From Prolixibacteraceae bacterium (GTDB lineage: Bacteria > Bacteroidota > Bacteroidia > Bacteroidales > Prolixibacteraceae): a DNA stretch of 64,000 nucleotides. The notes beneath the pieces are model-generated. The model worked only from the letters and a program-made list of their open reading frames with translations. It was not told the DNA's origin and did no database searches. Shown piece by piece: positions 40,061 through 49,384 of the stretch. Positions within the stretch are counted from its first letter, which is position 1. Each line of letters opens with the position of its first letter. The translations under genes were made by a program, and so were the position numbers. The DNA is taken from positions 139,188-203,187 of the forward strand of contig JALNYZ010000006.1 of NCBI GenBank assembly GCA_023229575.1, given 5' to 3'.

Positions 40061-42211
40061 ATGAAAAAAAGTTTTGTAGGCTTATTTGCCTTTCTTCTGT
40101 TGGTATCATTTCAGGTAAAAGGGGATGAAGGTATGTGGCTTCCCTCATTGGTCGGAAAGTTGAACATCGACAAAATGCACTCGATGGGTTTAAAATTAAG
40201 TGCAGAACAGATATACAGTATCAATCATTCGAGTCTGAAAGATGCGGTAGTTGCACTAGACCACGGTTCCTGCACGGCAGAAATTGTTTCGGCAGATGGA
40301 TTACTACTTACCAATCACCATTGCGGCTTTGGAGAGATACAGAAACACAGTTCCGTTGAACACGACTACCTAAAAGATGGATTCTGGGCCAAGACCCGCG
40401 ATCAGGAGTTGGCAAATCCCGGGAAAAGCGTTACTTTCCTGATAAGTATGCAAGATGTGACTGACCGGGTATTGAAAGGCATTTCAGATACCATGTCGGC
40501 CTCATCAAGAATGCAGAAGATGTTAACAGCCATTTCTTCCATTGAGAAAGAGGCAAAAGGATCAACCAAATATGAAGCAAGGGTCAGGTCGCTGTTTGAA
40601 GCCAATACCTTCTACCTTTTCGTTACAGAAACTTTCAGGGATATTCGACTGGTGGGCACACCTCCCCAATCGGTCGGAAAATTCGGGGGAGAAACCGACA
40701 ACTGGATGTGGCCACGTCATACCGGCGATTTTTCCATGTTCAGGATCTATTGTGCTCCCGACGGCAGTCCGTCCGATTATGCCAAAGAGAACGTTCCTTA
40801 TCATCCCAAATACCACCTTCCAATTTCCATCAAAGGTGTGCAGATGAACGATTATACGATGATCCTCGGCTACCCCGGCAAAACCAACCGTTATCTGACC
40901 TCCTTCGGTCTCAAAAATACGATGGATATCGTTAACAATATCCGTATCAAAACAAGGGCTGCCAAACTGGATATCATCCGCGAATACATGTCCAAAGGAG
41001 AAAAAAACCGGATCCAGTACGCATCCAAATTTGCAGGAAGTTCCAACTATTACAAATATTCAATCGGGCAGAATATGGGCCTGTCGGCGCTAAAGGTTAT
41101 TGACAAAAAAGCTGCAATTGAGAAGAATTTTACAGACTGGCTCAATAGTAATCCTGATCAAAAGTCCAGGTACGGCGGAGTGTTGGGCACCATTGCAAAA
41201 TCATACAACTCAATCGATGATAAGGTCGCGATGGAATATATCAGGGAAGCGCTGTTGGGAGGCCCTGAAATTTTACGTTTTTCACTGGGTGTCAGCTCCT
41301 TGTATGATGAATTAAAAGGCGAAGATGCCGCAAAAATTAAGGATGCAGCTGATAAGGTCAGTGCTTCGCTTGAAGATTTTTACAAGGATTTCGATGCAGG
41401 AACGGATCAGAAAATTACAGCCGCCCTGACTAAAATGTATGCAGAAAATGTTGTGCCTAAATATCATCCATCCTTCCTGTCGGATATTGCAAAAAAATAC
41501 AAAGGCGATTATTCGGCTTTTGCAGCCCACATATTCAAGAAGAGTATATTCCCTGATCAGAAGAAATTGGAGGCTTTTCTTAACAGACCTTCCAAAAAAG
41601 TTCTTGACAAAGATCCGGTGTACCAGGCCATGCTCTCCATCCTGAAAGCAACCAAAGTGGTTAGTGAAGATAACCTTAAGTCGACAACCGGACTGGAGAG
41701 CAGTAAAAAACTTTTTGTAGCCGGTTTAAACGAAATGAACAGGGAGAAGAATCTATATCCTGATGCCAATTCCACCATGCGTCTCACTTACGGGAAAGTT
41801 GGTGATTACAATCCAAGGGATGGAGTGCACTACAACTATTTCACAACGTTGAAAGGTTATGCTGAAAAGGGAGTGGCCGGGGACCCTGATTTTGATTATC
41901 CCCAGCATTTGATTGATTTGTACCATGCCAATAATTATGGCAGATATGCCGACCAGGACGGTACCCTTCACACCTGTTTCACCTCCAACAATGATATTAC
42001 CGGTGGTAATTCGGGAAGCCCTGTGCTGAACGCAAATGGTGAACTGATTGGAATTGCTTTTGATGGTAACTGGGAAGCAATGAGCGGCGATATTGCCTAT
42101 GAAGCCGATATTCAGAAATGTATCAATGTGGACATTCGATTCGTTTTATGGATCATTGATAAATATGCCGGAGCGAAACACCTGGTAGACGAGATGACGA
42201 TTGTACAGTAG
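40061..42211 (+). CDS. S46 family dipeptidyl-peptidase, DPP7-like
   Basis: Cleaves dipeptides from the N-terminus of peptides in the periplasm or at the cell surface. 716 residues with a signal peptide (KSFVGLFAFLLLVSFQVKGD). The chymotrypsin-like catalytic His is in LTNHHCGF (about 86-87) and the nucleophile Ser is Ser651 in GGNSGSPVLN. Gly669 in AFDGNWEAMSGD is at the site that is Gly in DPP7 (hydrophobic P1) and Arg in DPP11 (acidic P1), so DPP7-like specificity is predicted. The DHGSCTAEIVS segment is also conserved. The stop codon TAG is the beginning of a REP-like palindrome. Confidence 0.94.
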   Translation: MKKSFVGLFAFLLLVSFQVKGDEGMWLPSLVGKLNIDKMHSMGLKLSAEQIYSINHSSLKDAVVALDHGSCTAEIVSADGLLLTNHHCGFGEIQKHSSVEHDYLKDGFWAKTRDQELANPGKSVTFLISMQDVTDRVLKGISDTMSASSRMQKMLTAISSIEKEAKGSTKYEARVRSLFEANTFYLFVTETFRDIRLVGTPPQSVGKFGGETDNWMWPRHTGDFSMFRIYCAPDGSPSDYAKENVPYHPKYHLPISIKGVQMNDYTMILGYPGKTNRYLTSFGLKNTMDIVNNIRIKTRAAKLDIIREYMSKGEKNRIQYASKFAGSSNYYKYSIGQNMGLSALKVIDKKAAIEKNFTDWLNSNPDQKSRYGGVLGTIAKSYNSIDDKVAMEYIREALLGGPEILRFSLGVSSLYDELKGEDAAKIKDAADKVSASLEDFYKDFDAGTDQKITAALTKMYAENVVPKYHPSFLSDIAKKYKGDYSAFAAHIFKKSIFPDQKKLEAFLNRPSKKVLDKDPVYQAMLSILKATKVVSEDNLKSTTGLESSKKLFVAGLNEMNREKNLYPDANSTMRLTYGKVGDYNPRDGVHYNYFTTLKGYAEKGVAGDPDFDYPQHLIDLYHANNYGRYADQDGTLHTCFTSNNDITGGNSGSPVLNANGELIGIAFDGNWEAMSGDIAYEADIQKCINVDIRFVLWIIDKYAGAKHLVDEMTIVQ

Positions 42212-42233
42212 AGACGTTGCATGCAACGTCTCT
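42208..42233. repeat. REP-like palindrome at the stop of the S46 peptidase gene
   Basis: GTAGAGACGTTGC plus its complement; the TAG at 42209-42211 is the stop codon of the peptidase gene. Confidence 0.9.
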
Positions 42234-42278
42234 TCAAGTCCATTGCTAAAAATTTGTATATATAACCGCGCACTTACC

Positions 42279-42767
42279 ATGGCCAATGAACCATCACCGA
42301 AGATTATCATGTATACGGATGGTTCTTCATTAGGGAATCCAGGACCGGGTGGATACGGAACACTTCTTCTTTATGGACACAACAAGAAAGAGCTTTCCGA
42401 AGGTTTTCGGCTGACAACCAATAACCGTATGGAACTGATGGCAGTTATTGCCGGTCTGGAGGCCCTTAAAAAGAAGAACAGCAAGGTAACCGTGTACACC
42501 GATTCGAGATATGTTGTTGATGCTGTAGAAAAAGGATGGTTGCTCAATTGGATAAGAATCCGGTTCAAGGGAAAGAAAAATAGTGATCTCTGGATGCGCT
42601 TTTACGAGATATATCAAATTCATTCCGTGAAATTTGTTTGGGTAAAAGGCCATGCAGCGATTAGCGGAAACGAAAGGTGTGACCAACTGGCAGTAGCAGC
42701 AGCCAATGGGACAGATCTTTTGGAAGATGAAGGATTTCTGACTAATAACCCGTTGTCTACTCAATAA
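42279..42767 (+). CDS. rnhA: Ribonuclease HI
   Basis: Degrades the RNA strand of RNA-DNA hybrids. The start MANEPSPKIIMYTDGSS was chosen: the longer frame from 42201 reads through the REP palindrome and is not credible. 162 residues. The four catalytic acids are visible: Asp in MYTDGSSLGNPG, Glu in NNRMELMAVI, Asp in VYTDSRYVVDAV and Asp in GNERCDQLAV, and the family KGHA motif is present. It precedes waaA by 34 bases on the same strand, so the two may be co-transcribed. Confidence 0.94.
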   Translation: MANEPSPKIIMYTDGSSLGNPGPGGYGTLLLYGHNKKELSEGFRLTTNNRMELMAVIAGLEALKKKNSKVTVYTDSRYVVDAVEKGWLLNWIRIRFKGKKNSDLWMRFYEIYQIHSVKFVWVKGHAAISGNERCDQLAVAAANGTDLLEDEGFLTNNPLSTQ

Positions 42768-42801
42768 TTTTGGATTTTATCCGGATTATCCGAATTTGAA
42801 T

Positions 42802-44040
42802 ATGATGCATTTTCTTTACAATACAGGGATTCGTTTTTACCAATTTTTGATTTGGGTGGTCTCTTTTAGGAACCCAAAGGCAAAAAAATGGTTATCAGGA
42901 AGGAAAAATCTCTTTGAAAAAATTAAAAAAGAGGTTACTCCGGGTGACCATTTGCTTTGGTTTCATGTCTCTTCACTGGGCGAGTTTGAGCAGGCAAGGC
43001 CTGTCATAGAAGGGGTTAAAAAAAGATTTCCTGAATATCGGATCTTGCTTACCTTTTTCTCTCCCTCCGGTTACGAACTGAAAAAGGATTATCCCCTTGC
43101 CGATTATGTTTTCTACATGCCTTTGGATACTCCCCGAAATGCTTCCATATTTTTGGACTTGGTCCGACCGGACAAAGTATTCTTCGTCAAATATGAATTT
43201 TGGTTCAATTTTCTGACAGAGCTAAAGCAGAGAGAAATTCCAACTTATATTTTCTCGGCGCTTTTCCGTCCGTCCCAATTCTTTTTCAAACCATGGGGAA
43301 AGTGGTTCAGAAAAGCATTGAAAGCCTACACGCATCTCTTTGTTCAAAATCAAAGTTCGTTTGACACTCTCCGCAAGTTTGGGTTTTACAATGTTACCAT
43401 TAGTGGTGATACCCGTTTGGACCGCGTGGCCCAAATTGCCGAAGCAGCCTCTGTGTTGCCAAAACTGGAAAAATTCTGTGCCGGAAATCTCGTGATTGTT
43501 GCAGGGAGCACCTGGCCTGAAGATGAGGCGATATTTCTGAATTATGTCAATGGATGTTCACATAAGGTCAAATTTGTTATAGCTCCCCACGAAGTCAATG
43601 AAGGCTCCCTTGACCGAATTACCTCCGGGTTGAAACGTCCCTATGTCCTTTATTCCTCGGCATCCGACCCAGAACAACTTTTCTCTGCAGATGTAATGGT
43701 TGTGGATGGTTACGGTTATCTGGTTTCTGTTTACCGGTATGCAAGGATCGCCTTTATTGGGGGAGGGTTCACGACCGGTATCCATAGTATCCTCGAACCT
43801 GCCGTTTATGGTATACCTGTCGTTTTTGGACCCGATTACCATAAATTTCATGAGGCCGTCGAGATGATTCAGTTGGGAGCAGCCCATTCTGTTTCCAGTT
43901 ATGAAGAGTTGGACACCCTCTTCGAAAGCTATCTGACAGATCCAAAAAGGTTAGCAGAAGAGGGTCTTTTTGCATCGCAATACGTTGAAAGTAACCGCGG
44001 AGCCACTGAACAGATTATTCGGTATTTCTTCGAAAAGTAA
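42802..44040 (+). CDS. waaA: 3-deoxy-D-manno-octulosonic acid (Kdo) transferase
   Basis: Adds Kdo from CMP-Kdo to lipid A precursors on the inner membrane's cytoplasmic face. 412 residues, GT30 family, with an N-terminal membrane-associating segment (RFYQFLIWVVSF). Signatures: FHVSSLGEFEQARPVI, LLTFFSPSGYEL, VKYEFWFNFL in the N-lobe; VAGSTWPEDEAI, APHEV and the FIGGGFTTGIHSILEPAVYG donor-site segment in the C-lobe. The ATG was preferred to a TTG two codons upstream. Whether one or two Kdo units are added cannot be told. Confidence 0.94.
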   Translation: MMHFLYNTGIRFYQFLIWVVSFRNPKAKKWLSGRKNLFEKIKKEVTPGDHLLWFHVSSLGEFEQARPVIEGVKKRFPEYRILLTFFSPSGYELKKDYPLADYVFYMPLDTPRNASIFLDLVRPDKVFFVKYEFWFNFLTELKQREIPTYIFSALFRPSQFFFKPWGKWFRKALKAYTHLFVQNQSSFDTLRKFGFYNVTISGDTRLDRVAQIAEAASVLPKLEKFCAGNLVIVAGSTWPEDEAIFLNYVNGCSHKVKFVIAPHEVNEGSLDRITSGLKRPYVLYSSASDPEQLFSADVMVVDGYGYLVSVYRYARIAFIGGGFTTGIHSILEPAVYGIPVVFGPDYHKFHEAVEMIQLGAAHSVSSYEELDTLFESYLTDPKRLAEEGLFASQYVESNRGATEQIIRYFFEK

Positions 44041-44245
44041 GATTTTTCCCCCATTTCCCCTGCATCCTTTTTTGTTCCAAAAATTTGCAAAAAAATCTTT
44101 TTTGTAAACTTTTTGGCGTACTAATATTTTTATATTGCTGTATATGTGCATATTAACACATTAAAGTTGATAACTTTTTTTTTCAAACCGAAAAATTGCT
44201 ATCCAAAAAAATGACTTTTAGCATATCTTTACCTAAGAAAGTTCG

Positions 44246-44262
44246 ACTTCCATATGGGAAGT
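44246..44262. promoter_or_regulatory. Palindrome in the nrdJ leader
   Basis: ACTTCC and GGAAGT around ATATG, about 47 bases before the nrdJ start and just after a TATCTTTA sequence resembling a -7 element. It could be an operator or a 5' hairpin. No cobalamin riboswitch consensus was found in the 268-base leader. Confidence 0.4.
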
Positions 44263-44308
44263 TGTCTAACTGAAAATCCTTGATATTTATCCTACGAACC
44301 GTTTAGCC

Positions 44309-46855
44309 ATGGAATTAAAAGATGTTACCCCAATGAAAAAAGATAGTGACCTTAAAACCTATTCAAATGAAGAAGCTTTTGAGGCTTCCCTGAAATATTT
44401 TCAAGGTGATGAGTTGGCTGCCCGGGTATGGGTCAATAAATATGCCTTGAAAGACTCCTACGGCAATCTTTTTGAACTTACTCCCGACGACCTTCACCAT
44501 AGGTTGTCATCAGAAATAGCCCGGGTTGAAAAAAAGTATCCAAATCCCCTTTCGGAGAAGGAACTATTTGAATTGTTCGAAGGCTTTAAATACATTGTCC
44601 CCCAGGGTGGCCCCATGACCGGTATTGGCAATGATTTTCAAACCGGATCGCTATCCAACTGTTTTGTTGTTGGAAATGGTGCCGACTCATATGGAGGAAT
44701 TATGATGGTTGACCAGGAACAGGTTCAACTGATGAAAAGACGGGGCGGTGTTGGACATGATCTTTCACACATTCGTCCAAAAGGCTCACCTGTAAAGAAT
44801 TCGGCACTCACCTCAACAGGAATTGTTCCTTTTATGGAACGTTTCTCCAACTCCACCAGGGAGGTTGCACAGGATGGCCGTCGTGGGGCCTTAATGCTAT
44901 CTGTCTCTATCAAACACCCTGATTCTGAGCAGTTCATTGATGCAAAAATGGAAGAAGGCAAAGTGACGGGCGCCAATGTCTCAGTGAAAATTGACGATGA
45001 ATTCATGAAAGCCGTTCGCAATTCCACGACTTATCACCAGAAATATCCGATTAACAGCAACGAACCTGTCTATACCAAAGATACGGATGCCGCGAACTTG
45101 TGGCAAAAAATCGTATTCAATGCATGGAAATCGGCAGAACCTGGTATCTTGTTCTGGGATACGGTTATCCGCGAATCTGTACCCGATTGTTATGCAGATC
45201 TGGGCTATGGAACAGTCTCGACCAACCCCTGCGGTGAGATCCCGCTTTGTCCCTACGACAGTTGCCGTCTGATTGCCATCAACCTGTACTCTTATGTTGA
45301 CCACCCTTTTACAGAACAGGCAAAATTTAACTTTCCACTCTTCCGTTCCCATGTGAGACTTTCCCAGCGAATCATGGATGATATCATCGATCTCGAACTC
45401 GAAAAAATTGATGCGATCTACGACAAAATTGTTGCTGATCCGGAAATGGATGAAATCAAACAGGTCGAATTAAACCTATGGGAAAAAATCAAGGAGAAAG
45501 CCGTTAACGGACGAAGAACAGGAATTGGGATCACTGCTGAAGGTGATATGCTTGCAGCCCTGGGGCTCCAGTATGGTTCAGAAAATGCCATAGATTTTTC
45601 GGTAGAGGTACACAAAATCGTTGCCATCGAGGCCTACCGCGGATCCGTCATGTTGGCCAGGGAGAGAGGGGCATTCCCAATTTATGATACAAAGAAAGAG
45701 GTAAACAACCCATACATCAAACGTCTGGCAATCGCAGATCCCGAGCTTTACGACGAGATGGCCAAATATGGACGCAGAAACATTGCCCTGCTTACCATCG
45801 CGCCTACCGGGACAACAAGTTTGATGACACAAACTACTTCCGGTATCGAACCGGTATTTATGCCGGTCTACAAACGCAGAAGAAAAGTAAACCCGAATGA
45901 TAAGGAGGCCCGTATAGACTTTGTGGATGAGATGGGCGATTCCTGGGAAGAGTACATCATCTTCCACCATAAATTCAAAGTATGGATGGATATCAACGGG
46001 TACAAAACCAACAAGAAATACAGCAACGACGAAATTGATGACCTGGTCAACAAATCCCCTTACGCCAAAGCAACCTCCAACGATATTGACTGGATGGCAA
46101 AAGTCAGAATGCAAGGCCAGATTCAAAAATGGGTGGATCACTCCATCTCGGTAACCATCAACTTACCGGAGGAAGCTACCGAAGAATTGGTTGGAAAGTT
46201 ATTCTTTTCCGCCTGGGAGAGCGGCTGTAAAGGCGTTACCGTCTACCGGGAAGGTTCCAGATCAGGTGTATTACTCTCCACCAAAGACAAGAAAAACGAG
46301 GGGGTATTCCCGACCAAGCGTCCGGAAATATTGGAAGCAGAGATCGTTCGCTTTCAAAACAACAAAGAAAAATGGATCGCTTTCATCGGACTGATTGATG
46401 GTAAACCCTACGAAATTTTCACCGGTTTGGCCGATGACGAAGATGGGATCCTACTTCCACGTTCGGTTACGGATGGATGGATCATTAAAAACAGGGACGA
46501 AAATGGTGTTTCGCGGTATGATTTCCAATACAGGAACAACCGCGGTTATAAGACTACCATCGAAGGATTGTCCTTCAAATTTAACCCCATCTTCTGGAAC
46601 TACGCCAAATTGATCTCCAGTGTACTAAGGCACAGTATGCCAATTCAGAAGATTGTCGAGTTGATCACAAGCCTTCAATTTGATGTGGAATCTATCAACA
46701 CATGGAAGAATGGCGTCGCCCGTGCATTGAAAAAGTACATTCCAAACGGTACATCCTGCGAGGATGCAAAATGCGAAGGCTGTGGTTCGGACAATGTAAT
46801 TTATCAGGAAGGTTGCCTCATCTGCAAGGACTGTGGCTCTTCCAAATGTGGATAA
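44309..46855 (+). CDS. nrdJ: Adenosylcobalamin-dependent (class II) ribonucleotide reductase
   Basis: Reduces ribonucleotides to deoxyribonucleotides with coenzyme B12, independent of oxygen. 848 residues. Motifs: the first redox Cys in GSLSNCFVVGN (about Cys118), RRGGVGHDLSHIRPKGS, ARTSSTRE-like segment (here FSNSTREVAQDGRRGA), NPCGEIPLCPYDSCRL at about 306-321 with the thiyl Cys region, and APTGTTSLM. The C-terminus has a cysteine-rich zinc-ribbon-like tail (CEDAKCEGCGSDN, CLICKDCGSSKCG) acting as redox shuttle. A terminator follows. It suits an anaerobe or facultative anaerobe with B12 supply. Confidence 0.96.
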   Translation: MELKDVTPMKKDSDLKTYSNEEAFEASLKYFQGDELAARVWVNKYALKDSYGNLFELTPDDLHHRLSSEIARVEKKYPNPLSEKELFELFEGFKYIVPQGGPMTGIGNDFQTGSLSNCFVVGNGADSYGGIMMVDQEQVQLMKRRGGVGHDLSHIRPKGSPVKNSALTSTGIVPFMERFSNSTREVAQDGRRGALMLSVSIKHPDSEQFIDAKMEEGKVTGANVSVKIDDEFMKAVRNSTTYHQKYPINSNEPVYTKDTDAANLWQKIVFNAWKSAEPGILFWDTVIRESVPDCYADLGYGTVSTNPCGEIPLCPYDSCRLIAINLYSYVDHPFTEQAKFNFPLFRSHVRLSQRIMDDIIDLELEKIDAIYDKIVADPEMDEIKQVELNLWEKIKEKAVNGRRTGIGITAEGDMLAALGLQYGSENAIDFSVEVHKIVAIEAYRGSVMLARERGAFPIYDTKKEVNNPYIKRLAIADPELYDEMAKYGRRNIALLTIAPTGTTSLMTQTTSGIEPVFMPVYKRRRKVNPNDKEARIDFVDEMGDSWEEYIIFHHKFKVWMDINGYKTNKKYSNDEIDDLVNKSPYAKATSNDIDWMAKVRMQGQIQKWVDHSISVTINLPEEATEELVGKLFFSAWESGCKGVTVYREGSRSGVLLSTKDKKNEGVFPTKRPEILEAEIVRFQNNKEKWIAFIGLIDGKPYEIFTGLADDEDGILLPRSVTDGWIIKNRDENGVSRYDFQYRNNRGYKTTIEGLSFKFNPIFWNYAKLISSVLRHSMPIQKIVELITSLQFDVESINTWKNGVARALKKYIPNGTSCEDAKCEGCGSDNVIYQEGCLICKDCGSSKCG

Positions 46856-46890
46856 GTGTTTTCATAAGTTTTTTAGATAATTATCTCTGG

Positions 46891-46918
46891 GGGGAAGATC
46901 GAAGGGTCTTCCCCTTTT
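46891..46918 (+). terminator. Rho-independent terminator of nrdJ
   Basis: GGGGAAGA and TCTTCCCC form a stem around TCGAAGGG, followed by TTTTCATTT. It lies between the convergent nrdJ and TonB-receptor genes. Confidence 0.75.
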
Positions 46919-46930
46919 CATTTGTGCCAT

Positions 46931-46958
46931 GTAGAGACGTTGCACGCAACGTCTCTAC
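46931..46958. repeat. REP-like palindrome between nrdJ and the TonB-dependent receptor
   Basis: GTAGAGACGTTGCACG followed by CAACGTCTCTAC; one base at the centre differs from the other copies. It ends 11 bases before the receptor's stop codon. Confidence 0.85.
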
Positions 46959-46969
46959 CCAAGCGTAGA

Positions 46970-49333
46970 TCAGAAATCAACCCTGATCCCGGCAATTGGC
47001 ACCAATCCGATCAATTTTTTATCTGTCTGTACCACCGCCCCTTTTACGTAGCTGAAATTTCTTTGGTAGATATTGTGCCTGTTCATGAAATTCTGGATAT
47101 CCAGGGAAAAATTAAATGCCGATCTCCTTTTGTTGATCCTGTAATTGATCCCGGCATCCATCCTGTCAAAAAAAGGAAGTTGCTTCCCATAAACCTGCCC
47201 AATGTCGTAGACCATGTACTTTTTCGAGATCGTTTGGGAATAATTCGGAGGCGTAAAGCGATAACCTCCCCTGGCAATATTACGGAAATTGAATCCAACA
47301 GAATTTTGCCCATGCTTTCCAACCTTAAACTCTCTGCCCAACAACAGATTGAAGACATAATTGGAATTGTAATAGGTTGGGTACCAGTTAGCGTTCGAAG
47401 CCCTATATCTTGAATCAAAAAGCGAGACGGTTGCCAGCATGTAATAATTGTGTAGAAATGATTTATCCAGAGTTAGCTCGACCCCCGTATTGTCAGAAAT
47501 TCCATCATTGCCTAGTTCAACATCCGGCATTCCTTCCGAAATATTGACCATCGAAAAGGTATTGCTACTACTCCTGCTGATCGGGACATCATACAAATGC
47601 TGGTAGTAACTTTCCAAAGTAACCTTAAACTCATTGGAGAAGGATCTTCTATATCCTGCCACCAGATGAAAGGCCTTGGTTGTCTTTAGATCACTATTCA
47701 GCGAAACCCTGCCACCTTTTGCAGTTTTCACCCTGAAATAATAGATGGGAAGCGGCTCCTGCTTGGAGTAAAAACCTGTTCCAAAGTTTAGGGATTGGTT
47801 TCCCTTAAGATGCAAGATCATTCCCACTCTGGGTTCAATGGTCAGTTCTTTGTTGATGCCCGTGTAGGTCGAATGAATTGAAGGTACCATCTCAAAAAAA
47901 TCAACGGGCTTGTATTTCCACTGAAAATAGGCTTGTGTATAAAAACTCCGGGAACGCTTATCCACCAGCGTGTCAAATTTCGCATTCGATTGCCTCCTGA
48001 TGCTAAACATATCGGGGAAAGCGTTGTGGTATTCAACGCCAATTCTAAATGAATTTTTGGCATTCACCTTTCTATTCACCATCACGGAAGTTCTCAAAAC
48101 CGGGGTGACAAACCAGTCCTGTTTGTTCAGCACATGGACAAGGTTGGTATCAATAACTCCCTGGTGCCAGTTTTCACTGGAACTGGTGAATCCAACGATT
48201 GTACGGATGTAGGTTTTTTCGTCACTGAAATTTTTCAAATGTTTGATACCGAACACAGCCATTGCATCCTCCTCCAGAAACTCGTCATTGTTGATTCCAT
48301 TCAAAATATCAGTCTTGACATGGGAGGGTTCATTTCCGGTTTTACTTTTCCCACCGACTGAAAAAAATTCAAGGTCTCCAAGTTTAGCCCCGCGAAAATT
48401 CATTTTGAAGGCCCAATCAACCGAACTTGGAACGATGCTCAAATCCTGGATATTGATGATGCCATATTTCTGCAGAATATTAAAATTGGCATACCGAAAA
48501 TTAAAAAGATAGGAATTCCCGGAGGATTTCCCGATTGGACCTTCTGCTGCAGCTTCGGCGCCAACAACACTTAACTGTAAGCCAAACTCATGGCGGTCTG
48601 TGTTGCCCTTTCTCAGTCTTAAATCCATCACACCTGACAATGCATTCCCAAATTCTGCAGGGAATGCACCGCTATAAAAGTCAAAATCCGCCAATACATT
48701 GGTCGATATCATGGAGTAAGCGCCACCATTGTTCCCTACGCCATTTGCCAGGTGGTTGGGATTGGGTATTTCGAGTCCTTCGAGCCGCCACGAAATGCCC
48801 CTGGGGGAGTTTCCCCTAACTACGATTTCATTGCTATCATCGCTGTTTCCACTGGTAACGCCTGCAAAATTGGCCACCATGCGCAGAGGATCATAATAGC
48901 CTCCGGCGAATCTCACTGCGTCCTGACTCTGCAAGGTCTGCATACTTGATCCGCTGGTGGGGGTAAGCCACATTTTTTTCCCTGCAGAGACCTGCACTTC
49001 ACCGGTTTCGAAGACCCTGGCCTCAAGCGTAATCTCAAGTATCACCTCCTTCCCTGTTCCAACCTGAATGTTTTGGATAACTTTGGAGGTATAACCAAGC
49101 CGGGATACCAAAAGGTCCCACCTGCCCGGTGGAATTTTCAAAGTAAAATTTCCCTGGTTATCGGTGAAAGCCGCAAACGCTTTGTTTTGATTGGCAAATT
49201 TCAGGATTACCTCGGGTATAGGTTGTCTCGACTCCACATCGACAAGGGTTCCCTTCACTGTCTGCTGGTAGCCCTGAGCGGTGGAAAAAAATGGACAGAA
49301 AAAGAGCGCAAAAAAAAGGCAAAGCAAATGCAT
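46970..49333 (-). CDS. TonB-dependent outer-membrane receptor
   Basis: About 787 residues from MHLLCLFFALFFCPFFSTAQ, a clean signal peptide; a start at 49372 would add 13 residues. Domain order: a carboxypeptidase-regulatory-like beta-sandwich (about 20-105, VKGTLVDVESRQPIPEVIL), a TonB plug (about 115-230, with EIVVRGNSPRGISWRLEG and YSGAFPAEFGNALSGVMDL), and a 22-strand barrel to the C-terminal end VPIAGIRVDF. No SusD-like partner follows, so it is not a standard SusCD pair. Ligand unknown. It starts only a few dozen bases after the speA stop on the same strand and may be transcribed with it. Confidence 0.9.
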   Translation of the reverse strand: MHLLCLFFALFFCPFFSTAQGYQQTVKGTLVDVESRQPIPEVILKFANQNKAFAAFTDNQGNFTLKIPPGRWDLLVSRLGYTSKVIQNIQVGTGKEVILEITLEARVFETGEVQVSAGKKMWLTPTSGSSMQTLQSQDAVRFAGGYYDPLRMVANFAGVTSGNSDDSNEIVVRGNSPRGISWRLEGLEIPNPNHLANGVGNNGGAYSMISTNVLADFDFYSGAFPAEFGNALSGVMDLRLRKGNTDRHEFGLQLSVVGAEAAAEGPIGKSSGNSYLFNFRYANFNILQKYGIINIQDLSIVPSSVDWAFKMNFRGAKLGDLEFFSVGGKSKTGNEPSHVKTDILNGINNDEFLEEDAMAVFGIKHLKNFSDEKTYIRTIVGFTSSSENWHQGVIDTNLVHVLNKQDWFVTPVLRTSVMVNRKVNAKNSFRIGVEYHNAFPDMFSIRRQSNAKFDTLVDKRSRSFYTQAYFQWKYKPVDFFEMVPSIHSTYTGINKELTIEPRVGMILHLKGNQSLNFGTGFYSKQEPLPIYYFRVKTAKGGRVSLNSDLKTTKAFHLVAGYRRSFSNEFKVTLESYYQHLYDVPISRSSSNTFSMVNISEGMPDVELGNDGISDNTGVELTLDKSFLHNYYMLATVSLFDSRYRASNANWYPTYYNSNYVFNLLLGREFKVGKHGQNSVGFNFRNIARGGYRFTPPNYSQTISKKYMVYDIGQVYGKQLPFFDRMDAGINYRINKRRSAFNFSLDIQNFMNRHNIYQRNFSYVKGAVVQTDKKLIGLVPIAGIRVDF

Positions 49334-49384
49334 ATAACACTTTCCTTGCCTGTATATGGTAACTGCAATCATCTATGACACATG

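Noticed and set aside
42201..42278. Upstream extension of rnhA
   Set aside because: The extra 26 codons translate the REP palindrome; the ATG at 42279 gives the standard RNase HI N-terminus.
44041..44308. Cobalamin riboswitch in front of nrdJ
   Set aside because: No GCCACTG-type B12 box or the expected stem order was found.
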